Source of the DNA: an uncultured Collinsella sp.
GTDB lineage: Bacteria; Actinomycetota; Coriobacteriia; Coriobacteriales; Coriobacteriaceae
Reading direction: 5' to 3'
NCBI GenBank assembly: GCA_902482035.1
Contig: CABSYW010000002.1
Location: forward strand, 1-64,000
DNA: 64,000 nt
Both the position numbers and the translations under genes were made by a program. Shown one piece after another: positions 1-8,003 of the stretch. Position 1 is the stretch's first letter, and the number at the start of each line of letters is the position of its first letter. The notes under the pieces are model-generated. The model was not told the origin of the DNA. It searched no databases and was given only the letters and a program-made list of their open reading frames with translations.

Positions 1-187
1 GCTTTCCGTCCATGCGCAGCAGCACCTCGCTCCCGAACGCGCGGTATATCTCCTGCCATCTTCTCACGGCTTCCGCGGGAAGCGAAAGGGCAATCGCGGC
101 AGATTTATACCCGTGCCCGAGCTCGAAGAGCCCTATGGCCGCCTTCCTGGCCTCGACATCATGCTTCACCCTCAAATCAACGCGCAT
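1..187 (-). CDS. IS3-family transposase OrfA, N-terminal part (runs off the left edge)
   Basis: The 62 visible codons start at an ATG preceded by a GGGAGG Shine-Dalgarno and read on past base 1. The product begins MRVDLRVKHDVEARKAA and contains a helix-turn-helix-like stretch (KSAAIALSLPAEAVRRW) typical of the DNA-binding OrfA of IS3-family elements. OrfA recognises the element ends and is normally fused to the DDE catalytic OrfB by frameshifting; that part lies outside the window. The family call rests on this helix-turn-helix and on the adjacent TGAACTG terminus. The start codon sits just inside a perfect hairpin that covers the ribosome-binding site. Confidence 0.7.
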   Translation of the reverse strand, partial: MRVDLRVKHDVEARKAAIGLFELGHGYKSAAIALSLPAEAVRRWQEIYRAFGSEVLLRMDGK

Positions 188-194
188 AAAGAAA

Positions 195-228
195 GCCTCC
201 CATTTCTCATGTCCAAGAAATGGGAGGC
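195..228. repeat. Perfect 13-bp hairpin over the transposase ribosome-binding site
   Basis: Arms GCCTCCCATTTCT (195-207) and AGAAATGGGAGGC (216-228) are perfectly complementary with an 8-nt loop. In the minus-strand transcript the distal arm contains the GGGAGG Shine-Dalgarno of the transposase. Transcripts entering from outside the element would therefore fold the site away. This is a known mode of protection in several insertion sequences; its use here is inferred. Confidence 0.7.
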
Positions 229-396
229 AGTTCACAATGTCATGCCCGGGCTATTCAAGCAGGATAAACTCAACCAAGTTAACCCCGCAGGTCGTCTAAG
301 GGGTCAAAGTGCCGCAGATTGCCACGAAAGAGGAGCGAAGCGTGCTTAAGGTACGCGAGCGACGATTGAGCGGCAAGGTGCGGTGCTTTGGTCCCC

Positions 397-816
397 TTAG
401 ACCAACTTTCCAAGACAGTGGTCGATCATATGCTGGATCATCTGTGCCTCAAAGCCCGCGTAGTCGCGGCGGCACTCCTTCATCTTGCCGTCGACAATCT
501 GGTCAAAGGCAACCTTGCACTTGATATAGCGCGTGGACTTGGTGACCTCCTCGTGCGTCAGGCAGCTCTCCTCCATCTTGCTGGCACCCAGGCCAAACAC
601 CAGACGGGGGTTGTAGAGCACATGGGGCTCGCCGGCGTCGTCCAGATAGACGCAGACCTTCTTGGTGACGCCGATCTGGTTGGCGGCGAGGCAGCCGGCA
701 TCGTCGAGCGACTTGATGGTATCGATCAGGTCCTGTGCCACCGACTCGTCCTCGACGGTCGCGACCTCGCAACGCTGGGACAGAATAGCCTCGTCGTGGC
801 AGAGCTCTTTAATCAT
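397..816 (-). CDS. Peptide deformylase-like protein lacking the catalytic glutamate
   Basis: This 139-residue protein belongs to the short peptide-deformylase family, whose active members are metalloenzymes that remove the N-terminal formyl group from nascent proteins. Motif 1 (GCLAANQ, 41-47) and motif 2 (ESCLT, 83-87, metal ligand Cys85) are recognisable. Motif 3 reads HMIDH (129-133) instead of HExDH, so the metal-binding histidines remain but the catalytic Glu is Met. The codon is ATG, so one base change from GAG does not explain it. The start at 816 is preferred over the ATG at 828 because GGAGGA lies just upstream of it and family members begin MIK. It is probably inactive or works on a different reaction. 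Confidence 0.75.
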   Translation of the reverse strand: MIKELCHDEAILSQRCEVATVEDESVAQDLIDTIKSLDDAGCLAANQIGVTKKVCVYLDDAGEPHVLYNPRLVFGLGASKMEESCLTHEEVTKSTRYIKCKVAFDQIVDGKMKECRRDYAGFEAQMIQHMIDHCLGKLV

Positions 817-828
817 ACGTTCCTCCAT

Positions 829-1009
829 AGGGGTCGTTGTAACTGCTTAAGTATACGGTACCCACACATTTTCATGCGAAAAATACCGTCCGTCTGCTAC
901 AAAGCGCCGAACATCAACATGCGAGGAACATCAACCTTTCAAAGGCGATATAGTAGTTGAGTTCGTGTCAATCGGCCTAAACTCGGGGCCGAACAAGGAA
1001 AGGGTATGC
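829..1009. other. Divergent promoter region between the deformylase-like gene and the purine permease
   Basis: This interval separates two divergent genes and must hold both promoters. I see no purine-riboswitch aptamer and no clear terminator. No hexamer pair is convincing enough to name. Confidence 0.4.
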
Positions 1010-2320
1010 ATGGACGAACTTTTTCACGTCAGTGAGCGCAAGTCCACAATCGGGACCGAACTTCGCGCTGGACTGACAACATTCCTGGCGATGGCCTACA
1101 TCATCGCCGTCAACCCTGCGGTGCTCTCGGGCGCTGGCATCGATGCGGGAGCGCTCGCCTGCGCCACCTGCCTGGGCGCCGGCATCATGACCATCTGCAT
1201 GGGCATCTTCGCCAACCGCCCGCTCGCCTGCGCGTCGGGCTTAGGCGTCAACGCGATGATCGCTGGAATCACCACCACCGTCTGCGGCGGTGACTGGCAC
1301 GTGGCCATGAGCGTCATCTTCCTTGAGGGCGTCGTCATCTTGCTGCTCGTGCTTTGTGGCCTGCGCGAGGCCATCATGGACGCCATCCCGGTTGTCCTGC
1401 GTCACGCCATCTCGGTGGGTCTGGGCCTGTTCATCGCCATGATTGGCCTGTGCGATGCCGGCATTATCACCGCTGGCGCCGGTACACTCGTCGGTCTGGG
1501 CGACATCACCTCCCCCACCTTCATCGTCGGCATCATCTCCATCCTGGTGACAGTCGCCCTCGCCTGCCGCAACGTCCCCGGCTCGCTGCTCATCGGCATC
1601 GTCGTCGCCGTCATCGCCGGTATCCCCCTAGGTGTGACCCAGGCTCCGACCGGTATCATCGCCCCGCTCGACTTCTCGAGCATCGGTGGCCCCATCGCCG
1701 ACGCCGGCGGCGTGCCTGCCATCGTCAAGGTCCTTACCGACCCCGCGCTCCTCGTCATCTCGTTCTCGTTGCTCATGAGTGACTTCTTCGACACCATGGG
1801 CACCGCGATGGCCGTGGCCAAGCAGGGCGAGTTCCTCACCGACGACGGCAACGTCGAGAATATCAAGGAGATTCTGATCGTCGACTCCGCCGCCGCTGCT
1901 GTGGGCGGTTTCATGGGCGTCTCCTCCATCACCACCTTCGTCGAGTCCACCTCTGGCGCTGCCGACGGTGGCCGCACGGGCCTCACCTCCGTCACCACCG
2001 GCGTGCTGTTCATTCTCGCCGCGTTCTTCTCCCCCATCGTCACCATCGTTTCCAGCGCCGCCACCTGCGGTGCTCTGGTCTACGTCGGCTACCTCATGAT
2101 GAGCGAAGCCTCCGAGATCGACTGGTCCGACGTGTCGCAGGGTTTCCCGGCGTTCATGATTGTCGCCGGCGTGCCCTTCACCTACTCCATCTCTGCCGGC
2201 ATTGGCCTGGGCTTCATCGCCTACGTGATCGTCGCGCTCTTTAAGGGCGAGGCCTCCAAGATCAAGCCGCTTATGTGGATCGCAGCCCTTGCCTTCCTCG
2301 TCTACTTCTTCGTGGCGTAA
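1010..2320 (+). CDS. AzgA-type purine (guanine/hypoxanthine/adenine) permease
   Basis: A 436-residue polytopic membrane protein of the NCS2/AzgA family, which imports purine bases by proton symport. The N-terminus (RAGLTTFLAMAYIIAVNPAVL) and the segment SDFFDTMGTAMAVA near residue 260 are family hallmarks, and VESTSGAADGGRTGLTS follows in the second half. Length matches PbuG/PbuO proteins (about 430-440). The start at 1010 is chosen because AAGGAAAGGG precedes it; an upstream in-frame codon would add 15 uncharacteristic residues. The exact purine cannot be read from the sequence. It stands alone and is followed by a good terminator. Confidence 0.88.
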   Translation: MDELFHVSERKSTIGTELRAGLTTFLAMAYIIAVNPAVLSGAGIDAGALACATCLGAGIMTICMGIFANRPLACASGLGVNAMIAGITTTVCGGDWHVAMSVIFLEGVVILLLVLCGLREAIMDAIPVVLRHAISVGLGLFIAMIGLCDAGIITAGAGTLVGLGDITSPTFIVGIISILVTVALACRNVPGSLLIGIVVAVIAGIPLGVTQAPTGIIAPLDFSSIGGPIADAGGVPAIVKVLTDPALLVISFSLLMSDFFDTMGTAMAVAKQGEFLTDDGNVENIKEILIVDSAAAAVGGFMGVSSITTFVESTSGAADGGRTGLTSVTTGVLFILAAFFSPIVTIVSSAATCGALVYVGYLMMSEASEIDWSDVSQGFPAFMIVAGVPFTYSISAGIGLGFIAYVIVALFKGEASKIKPLMWIAALAFLVYFFVA

Positions 2321-2348
2321 CGGCATAGTCTGCTAAAGCAAAACAACA

Positions 2349-2388
2349 AGGCGCGGAATCGCATCGAGCGGCTCCGCGCCTTTCTTTT
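2349..2388 (+). terminator. Rho-independent terminator of the purine permease gene
   Basis: Arms AGGCGCGGA (2349-2357) and TCCGCGCCT (2373-2381) form a GC-rich stem followed by TTCTTTT. Confidence 0.85.
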
Positions 2389-2457
2389 AGCGTCTGCCCC
2401 CGTGTCAGCGTGCGACAATTGAGGCTGTCAATATCACAACACCGAGAGAAGCCTGCC

Positions 2458-3123
2458 TTGGAAGCGCATCATAAGCAGATAACCGTTTATTCAGAGTGTG
2501 CGGAAGGCGCGCCCGTCATCTATCTCCCCGTGATTATGGGCAACGGTAGTGAAGTCTACGAGCGCTGCCGAGAGCTCGACTGCCCGCTGTTCACCCTTGT
2601 CGCCATTGGAGGGCTCGATTGGAATCGCGAGCTGAGCCCCTGGGAATGCGACGGAACTATACGAGATGCCGAGCCCTTTGGCGGACAGGCTGCTGGTTTT
2701 CTTGACGAGTTGTTGAAGCAGATAATCCCCCAGGCCGAATCATCGCTCCCGCAACCGCCCGCCTGGCGCGGCGTTGCCGGCTACTCGTTGGCGGGTCTTT
2801 TTGCACTGTGGGCACTTTGGCAAACAGATGTCTTTGAGCGCGTGGCGAGTGCATCGGGGTCGCTGTGGTTCCCCGGCTTTATCGACTACGCGCGCGAGCG
2901 CACGATGACGGCTACGCCCGACGCCGCCTATCTGTCGCTCGGTAAAAAGGAAACCAAGACGCCCAACCGCATGATGCGGCACGTACTCGACGATACGCGC
3001 GCGATGGAAAAGCTGTTTATCGAGCGCGACATCCCAACAACGCTGGAGCTCAACCCCGGCAATCATTTTGCCCAAACTGACCTGCGCATGGCGCGCGGCA
3101 TCCACTGGATACTGACGCATTAA
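2458..3123 (+). CDS. Alpha/beta-hydrolase-fold esterase
   Basis: A 221-residue protein with the esterase-D-like fold. The nucleophile elbow GYSLAG places Ser110, and a C-terminal NPGNH supplies the likely catalytic His203. There is no signal peptide, so it is probably cytoplasmic. Family members hydrolyse small esters or are linked to siderophore and acyl-ester cleavage; the substrate cannot be assigned. The start is uncertain: TTG at 2458 has GAGAGAAG upstream and gives an N-terminus MEAHHKQITVY that fits the family, while a GTG at 2410 would add 16 residues. It converges with the uracil permease and shares a bidirectional terminator with it. Confidence 0.75.
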   Translation: MEAHHKQITVYSECAEGAPVIYLPVIMGNGSEVYERCRELDCPLFTLVAIGGLDWNRELSPWECDGTIRDAEPFGGQAAGFLDELLKQIIPQAESSLPQPPAWRGVAGYSLAGLFALWALWQTDVFERVASASGSLWFPGFIDYARERTMTATPDAAYLSLGKKETKTPNRMMRHVLDDTRAMEKLFIERDIPTTLELNPGNHFAQTDLRMARGIHWILTH

Positions 3124-3163
3124 AAATGGCGTCCACGCGCACATACGCATGGACGCCATTTTT
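3122..3163. terminator. Bidirectional terminator between esterase and uracil permease
   Basis: Fourteen-base perfect arms (AAAAATGGCGTCCA, 3122-3135; TGGACGCCATTTTT, 3150-3163) carry A and T tracts on both sides. The stem therefore works as an intrinsic terminator for both convergent genes. It overlaps the esterase stop codon. Confidence 0.85.
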
Positions 3164-3183
3164 AATTTGGCTGAACGCAGCTA

Positions 3184-4518
3184 CTATTCAGTAGTCTCCT
3201 CAAGCTCGGAAGTATCGAACTCAAAGTCATTACCGGGCAGGATGGCGTTGAGCACAATGCCCACCAGCGAGCCCACGGCAAGGCCCGAAAGCGAAATCGT
3301 CACGCCGCCCAGCTCCAGCACGATGGCACCGGCGGTACTGTAGGCAATGCCGAGCGAAAGCACGAGCACCAAAGCCGCAACCAGCACATTGCGGTTGTTC
3401 TGGAAATCAACCTGGTTTTCGATAAGGTTGCGAACGCCCACGGCACTGATCATGCCGTAGAGCACGAGCGACACGCCGCCGATTACACACGCCGGCATGG
3501 CGGCGATCACGGCAGCAAACTTGGGGCAGAACGAAAGCACGATGGCGCAGCAGGCGGCAATGCGAATCACGCGCGGGTCGAACACGCGCGTCAGGGCAAG
3601 CACGCCAGTGTTCTCGCCATACGTCGTATTGGCGGGGGCGCCAAAGAGCGATGCCAAGATGGTCGCCAGGCCATCGCCGAGCAGGGTACGGTGCAGACCG
3701 GGATCGGCAATGTAATTGCGTTCGCAGGTAGAGCCAATGGCGGAGATATCGCCGATATGCTCGATCATAGTTGCAAAGGCCAGCGGCATGATGGTGATGA
3801 TGGCCGTCGTGGCAAGACCGCTATCGAGCTGCGGTCCAAAGAGCGCAAACACGGTGTTGTCCCACACGACGGGCAAGCCAACCCAGGGGGCGGCTGCGAC
3901 GCCAGAGAAGTCGACCTCACCCAACGCGGCCGCAACGGCATAGCTCACCACGACGCCCAGCAGAATCGGCACGATCTTAACCATGCCGCGGCCCCAAATA
4001 TTGCAGATGACGATCACGGCCACAGCGACAACGGCAACAAGCCAGTTGGTCTGGCAGTTGGCGATAGCAGAGCTTGCCAAGATCAGGCCGATGGAAATGA
4101 CGATGGGGCCGGTCACCACCGGCGGGAAGAAGTGCATGACACGCTTGGCGCCAAATGCGCGGAACAGCGCTGCCAGCACCGGATAGAGCAGGCCGGCGCA
4201 GACAACGCCCAGGCAAGCGTAGGGCAAAAGCTCGGCCTCGCCGTTGGGCGCAACGGCGGCATAACCCGCGATAAAGGCAAACGACGAGCCCAGGAACGCG
4301 GGCACCTTACCGCGCGATAGAAAATGAAACAGCAGCGTGCCGATGCCGGCGAACAGAAGCGTCGTCGAAACGGAAAGGCCGGTGAGCACGGGCACGAGCA
4401 CCGTGGCTCCGAACATCGCAAACATGTGTTGCAAACCCAACACAAACATGCGCGGGCGGCCGAGCGACGATGCATCGTAGATGGCATCGGTGACGGCGGG
4501 CGTCGAAGACCGGGACAT
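3184..4518 (-). CDS. uraA: Uracil permease (NCS2 family)
   Basis: A 444-residue polytopic protein of the NCS2 family that imports uracil by proton symport. QHMFAMFGATVLVPVLTGL near residue 30, PAFLGSSFAFI, and MIEHIGDISAIG with GLHRTLLGDGLATI and FGAPANTTYGENTGVLA are classic UraA/PyrP signatures; the Glu of MIEHIGD and the NTTYGENTG loop line the substrate site. The start at 4518 follows GAAAGGA; the reading frame continues 59 codons upstream without membrane-protein character. No PyrR attenuator could be identified upstream. It is separated from the upstream methyltransferase gene by 125 bases, so co-transcription is possible. Confidence 0.92.
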   Translation of the reverse strand: MSRSSTPAVTDAIYDASSLGRPRMFVLGLQHMFAMFGATVLVPVLTGLSVSTTLLFAGIGTLLFHFLSRGKVPAFLGSSFAFIAGYAAVAPNGEAELLPYACLGVVCAGLLYPVLAALFRAFGAKRVMHFFPPVVTGPIVISIGLILASSAIANCQTNWLVAVVAVAVIVICNIWGRGMVKIVPILLGVVVSYAVAAALGEVDFSGVAAAPWVGLPVVWDNTVFALFGPQLDSGLATTAIITIMPLAFATMIEHIGDISAIGSTCERNYIADPGLHRTLLGDGLATILASLFGAPANTTYGENTGVLALTRVFDPRVIRIAACCAIVLSFCPKFAAVIAAMPACVIGGVSLVLYGMISAVGVRNLIENQVDFQNNRNVLVAALVLVLSLGIAYSTAGAIVLELGGVTISLSGLAVGSLVGIVLNAILPGNDFEFDTSELEETTE

Positions 4519-4643
4519 GAGAGTCCTTTCAAAAAATGGAAGGGCGATCAGGCATATCGGATAACCTGCCCGAACGATACGATCCGAACCATTGTACGCG
4601 ATACGCAATGCCTCGCACGCGCCGCCACCTGCAAACGGTAGCG

Positions 4644-5777
4644 TTACTTCCAAACGCGCTCGGCAATGCGCTTGACCAGCGCGATCTTTGCCCATTGCTC
4701 ATCCTCGGTCAGCTTGTTGCCAATCTCGCAGCTGGCAAAGCCGCACTGGGGCGACAGGTACAGGTTCTCGAGCGGCACGTACTTTGCGGCTTCGCGGATG
4801 CGCTCGACGATAGCATCCTCGTTCTCGAGCTCTGCCGCCTTGGTGGTTACCAAGCCCAGCACGACCTTCTTGCCGGGAGCGACGTACTTGAGCGGCTCAA
4901 AGCCGCCGGCGCGCGGCGTGTCGAACTCCAGATAGAACGCATCGACATTCTCATGTGCGAACAGGTACGGCGCGATGGGATCGTAGCCGCCCTCAAAGGC
5001 ATAGGTGGAGTGGTAGTTGCCGCGGCACACGTGCGTGTTGATAACCAGATCGTCGGGCTTGCCCTCGATGGCGGCGTTGTTGAGCGCCACACCCAGCTCG
5101 CTTACCTTTTGCAGGTCGACCGGGCTCATGCCGGTCTTGGACACAAAGTCGGTATCGCAATAGATGCCCCAGGTGCAGTCATCAAACTGGATGTTGCGGC
5201 AGCCTGCTGCGTACAGGTCGGCGATCACCGTGCGATAAGCGGCTGCAATGGCGTCGGCAAGTTCCTCATCGGTCTTATAGACAGCGCGCAGGCTCTCCTG
5301 CTGGCCGTCGCAGCGATCGAGCGTGACCTCAGAGAACGTCTGGATCGGCGCCGGAATGGTCTGGCGTGCGACCTGGCCCTCCCCCTCAAGCGCCTTGACG
5401 AACTTAAAATGCTCGACGAACGGGTGGTTCTCGCCGCTAATGGGACCAGTAACCACGGCGGTGTCGGCCGTCGTCTCCTCGTCATGGAACATGTAGCCCG
5501 TACGTGAGGTGCGGCGCTCAATGCCGTTGAGTCCCCACATAAAATCGAGGTGCCAGTAGCTGCGGCGGAACTCGCCATCGGTGATCACCTGCAGGCCGGC
5601 GGCCTTCTGCTTGGCCACCAAATCGCGAATGGCATCGTCCTCGACGGCCTTAAGGCCGGAAGCGTCGAGTTTACCCGCGACATAGGCGGCACGGGCGTCC
5701 TTTACAGCCTGCGGACGAAGAAAGCTGCCGACGATATCGGCGCGAAACGGCGCGTTCGGTTGAATCGAAGTGCTCAT
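4644..5777 (-). CDS. MetE-like cobalamin-independent methionine synthase family protein (YxjG/YxjH type)
   Basis: A 377-residue protein equivalent to the C-terminal catalytic half of MetE, the length of Bacillus YxjG. It lacks the N-terminal half that binds polyglutamylated folate. Zinc ligands are visible as His249-x-Cys251 (THVCRGN) and Cys345 (SPQCGF), with Glu284 in YLEFD. Such proteins transfer a methyl group to homocysteine, with an uncertain donor. The start at 5777 is set by AAGGGAGATATCT. A LysR gene lies immediately upstream on the same strand and a palindrome fitting a LysR operator lies in the leader, so regulation by that protein is likely. Confidence 0.88.
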   Translation of the reverse strand: MSTSIQPNAPFRADIVGSFLRPQAVKDARAAYVAGKLDASGLKAVEDDAIRDLVAKQKAAGLQVITDGEFRRSYWHLDFMWGLNGIERRTSRTGYMFHDEETTADTAVVTGPISGENHPFVEHFKFVKALEGEGQVARQTIPAPIQTFSEVTLDRCDGQQESLRAVYKTDEELADAIAAAYRTVIADLYAAGCRNIQFDDCTWGIYCDTDFVSKTGMSPVDLQKVSELGVALNNAAIEGKPDDLVINTHVCRGNYHSTYAFEGGYDPIAPYLFAHENVDAFYLEFDTPRAGGFEPLKYVAPGKKVVLGLVTTKAAELENEDAIVERIREAAKYVPLENLYLSPQCGFASCEIGNKLTEDEQWAKIALVKRIAERVWK

Positions 5778-5818
5778 AGATATCTCCCTTTGCATTGGTT
5801 GCTTTACTGGGACAGAGT

Positions 5819-5830
5819 ATGAGCGCTCAT
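5819..5830. promoter_or_regulatory. Perfect 12-bp palindrome ATGAGCGCTCAT
   Basis: A perfect dyad in the leader of the MetE-like gene. An identical copy occurs at 52249-52260 in the low-GC island. The size and symmetry fit a TetR-like operator half of unknown regulator; no function is proven. Confidence 0.4.
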
Positions 5831-5863
5831 ATGACCATCGTAAAATATACGTTTATAACAGTT

Positions 5864-5886
5864 TGATATAGATGCTTCCTATATCA
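5864..5886. promoter_or_regulatory. Candidate LysR-type operator (TGATATAG-N7-CTATATCA)
   Basis: Perfect 8-bp inverted repeat with a 7-nt spacer between the LysR gene and the MetE-like gene. The T-N11-A geometry expected for LysR-type regulators is present within it. It lies about 90 bases upstream of the target start codon, a normal place for an activator. Confidence 0.55.
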
Positions 5887-5932
5887 GTCTGGACTGCCAT
5901 AAAGAGACTTGAACTGTGCGGAGCACAGCAGC

Positions 5933-6829
5933 CTAGATATGCTGACGAATCGCGTCGATATAGGCCCGGCCGTAGCGCGTGAGCGTCGTGTTCTTGCGCG
6001 TGATGATGCCAATCTCCATGTACTCGTCCACGTCGAGCGGAATCGAGATAATGCCGGGGCCGTTGAGCTCGTGGCTGATCACGCCCGAGCATACCGTGTA
6101 GCCGTTGAGGCCCATGACCAAATTGAACAACGTCGCACGGTCGCGCACGCGGATATTTTTGCGACGCTCGAACGTCGAGGTCAGCTCCTCGGAATAGTAA
6201 AACGAGTTGTAGCTGCCCTGCTCGTAGGACAGGAATGGGTAGTCTTCCAGATCCTCGAGCGTCACGCTGGAGCGGTCCGCCAGCGGATGGTCGGCGCAGA
6301 CGAAGACATGCGGCGTGGCGCAGAAGAGTCCTTCGAACACGAGCTCGTTGGCCACCAGCATGCGCTCGATGACCTCGCGGTTATGCTCGGATAAGTACAG
6401 GATGCCCAGTTCGCTTTTCATATGCGCGACATCCTCGATAATCTCGTGAGTCTGCTCTTCGCGCAGGGTAAAGTCGTAACGCGCGGCATCGAACTCGCGG
6501 ATCACGTCGACAAACGCGTTGACGGCAAAGGAATAATGCTGGCAGCTCACACTAAAGTGCGGCACCTGCTCGGATGCGCCCTTGTACTTGCCCTCGAGCA
6601 GGTCGGCCTGGTCGAGTACCTGGCGCGCATAGCCCAAGAAGGTCTCGCCTTCCTCGGACACAATGACGCCCTTGTTGGTGCGCTCAAAGATGTGCACGCC
6701 CATCTCGTTTTCGAGATCGCGAATCGACGCGGTAATCGAAGGCTGCGACACAAAGAGACGGCGCGAGGCCTCGGTAATGCTGCCGCATTCGGCAACTTTG
6801 ACGACATATCTGAGCTGCTGGAGCTTCAT
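5933..6829 (-). CDS. LysR-family transcriptional regulator, likely of the adjacent methyltransferase
   Basis: A 298-residue LysR regulator. The N-terminal winged helix (MKLQQLRYVVKVAECGSI, then EASRRLFVSQPSITASIRDLE) binds DNA and the rest is the periplasmic-binding-protein-like effector domain. The start at 6829 has AAGGAGA six bases upstream; the frame extends 69 codons further without homology. It sits between the HAD phosphatase gene (10 bases upstream) and the MetE-like gene (155 bases downstream), all on the same strand. LysR regulators of the MetR/CysB type commonly control such methionine genes. The effector is unknown, though homocysteine or a sulfur metabolite is a reasonable guess. 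Confidence 0.88.
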   Translation of the reverse strand: MKLQQLRYVVKVAECGSITEASRRLFVSQPSITASIRDLENEMGVHIFERTNKGVIVSEEGETFLGYARQVLDQADLLEGKYKGASEQVPHFSVSCQHYSFAVNAFVDVIREFDAARYDFTLREEQTHEIIEDVAHMKSELGILYLSEHNREVIERMLVANELVFEGLFCATPHVFVCADHPLADRSSVTLEDLEDYPFLSYEQGSYNSFYYSEELTSTFERRKNIRVRDRATLFNLVMGLNGYTVCSGVISHELNGPGIISIPLDVDEYMEIGIITRKNTTLTRYGRAYIDAIRQHI

Positions 6830-6839
6830 GGCTGTCTCC

Positions 6840-7748
6840 TTAGCCGTTCGCGAGATTCGCGTCGGCTGCACCCTCCTGACGCATAAACGGCGGCATCTCC
6901 CCCGTCGCGGCGCAGGCGGCAATCTGATGCAGAGCCCCGGCGACCGCATCATCTGCCGCGGCGCCGATATGCCAGCGCGCGGCAGCCGTGACGGCCTCGT
7001 TGGCATTGGCGACTGCAACGGAGTTGGGAACGGCATCGATCATGGGCAGATCGTTATCGGAATCGCCAAATACGGCCACCTCGTCGGGCGTCAGGCCCAA
7101 GGCGCGCGCCAGCTCCAGCGCAGCACAGCCCTTGTCCCAACCATCCGGAAGGATGTCGAACAGGCGCACTCGGTTGTTGGGAAACACAAGCGAGAGTTCC
7201 GGCATCTCAACGGCAACGCGCTCGCGTAGCTCCGCGAGCTCCTCACGCGAACGGGCACTCCAGATATTCGCCTTAAACACCGGCGCGTCATCGACGACGG
7301 GACGGCACGGGGCCTCTTCGCCTTTGAGCCACGCATTGCCGCCCGACTCCATAGCGCGACGTACACGCTCGGGATTGCTCGTCACGCAATAGGCATCGTT
7401 ACCCCAAAAGTCATCGCCCAGGCTGTAGACTTTTAGAAATGTATCGTCGGTTTCTTGCTCCAGATAGTCAGCCAAACGTATCAGAGCATCGTTGTCGATT
7501 GCGCGCGAAGCGACTACTTCGCCGTCGACAAACATCACCTGGCCGTTACAGAACGCACCGGTCGAAAAACACTCGGAACGGTTTTTGAACATCCAGCCCA
7601 TCGCGGACGGCTGACGACCCGAAACCGGCCCAAAGTGCAGACCCGCCGCCTGCATGGCATGAATACCCTCAATGGCGTAGTCGCTGGCGCCGTCATGCCC
7701 GGCTGGAATCAGCGTATCGTCCATATCGGTCAGCACAAGTTTGATCAT
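6840..7748 (-). CDS. HAD-superfamily (Cof-type) sugar phosphatase
   Basis: A 302-residue haloacid-dehalogenase hydrolase of the Cof subfamily. The nucleophile motif DMDDT (8-12) and the C-terminal GDSDND motif for magnesium are intact, and the large middle cap domain is of the C2 type. Members dephosphorylate sugar phosphates, flavin precursors or pyridoxal phosphate in the cytoplasm; the substrate is not predictable here. Its stop codon is 10 bases before the LysR start, so the two are probably co-transcribed. A family A palindrome lies just upstream of its start. Confidence 0.87.
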   Translation of the reverse strand: MIKLVLTDMDDTLIPAGHDGASDYAIEGIHAMQAAGLHFGPVSGRQPSAMGWMFKNRSECFSTGAFCNGQVMFVDGEVVASRAIDNDALIRLADYLEQETDDTFLKVYSLGDDFWGNDAYCVTSNPERVRRAMESGGNAWLKGEEAPCRPVVDDAPVFKANIWSARSREELAELRERVAVEMPELSLVFPNNRVRLFDILPDGWDKGCAALELARALGLTPDEVAVFGDSDNDLPMIDAVPNSVAVANANEAVTAAARWHIGAAADDAVAGALHQIAACAATGEMPPFMRQEGAADANLANG

Positions 7749-7785
7749 AAGGCCCCCATTCGTATCGGTCCTACCTATTGTAACG

Positions 7786-7820
7786 ACCTGCCAAAATAAA
7801 CCTGTCCCTTTTTGGCAGGT
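7786..7820. repeat. Palindromic repeat family A, copy 1
   Basis: Arms ACCTGCCAAAA (7786-7796) and TTTTGGCAGGT (7810-7820) pair perfectly. Thirty bases of it are identical to 28344-28373. It lies between the divergent HAD gene and the thiamine operon. Confidence 0.75.
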
Positions 7821-7843
7821 GCGCTAGTATAGGGAACAACAGA

Positions 7844-7944
7844 TTCGATGCGGGAGTGCCGGCGGTGCAAACCACAAGGCTGAGAGGGCATGGGGCCCAA
7901 TCCTTTGAACCTGTCAGTTAATGCTGGCGTAGGGAGCATGCCGC
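7844..7944 (+). promoter_or_regulatory. TPP riboswitch (THI element) upstream of thiM
   Basis: The conserved aptamer blocks are all present in order: GCGGGAGTGCC, GGCTGAGAGGGC, TTTGAACCTG, and TAATGCTGGCGTAGGGAG. This is the thiamine-pyrophosphate-sensing RNA. The expression platform that follows is a strong terminator, so TPP should switch transcription off. Confidence 0.95.
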
Positions 7945-7951
7945 CTTTACA

Positions 7952-7983
7952 GGGGCGCTGTCTATGCACAGCGCCCCTTTTCT
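7952..7983 (+). terminator. Riboswitch-controlled terminator
   Basis: Arms GGGGCGCTGT (7952-7961) and ACAGCGCCCC (7968-7977) are followed by TTTTCT, twenty bases before the thiM start. Its position directly after the aptamer identifies it as the expression platform. Confidence 0.88.
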
Positions 7984-8003
7984 ATGCCAAGGAGGCATGT
8001 GCA

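Larger units (their letters stand above)
1..234 (-). mobile_element. IS3/IS150-group insertion sequence, one end
   Basis: The element carries the partial transposase. On the minus strand its outer end reads TGAACTGCCTCCC, matching the TG...ACTG-type terminus of IS150-group elements, which puts the boundary at about base 234. The other end is outside the window. The target duplication would be CAA or CAAT immediately to the right, and this cannot be verified here. Confidence 0.6.

Noticed and set aside
235..396. A second remnant gene between the IS end and the deformylase-like gene
   Set aside because: Open frames here are short, overlapping and without homology; no gene is supported.
829..1009. 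Purine riboswitch upstream of the purine permease
   Set aside because: The conserved core and three-way junction are not found.
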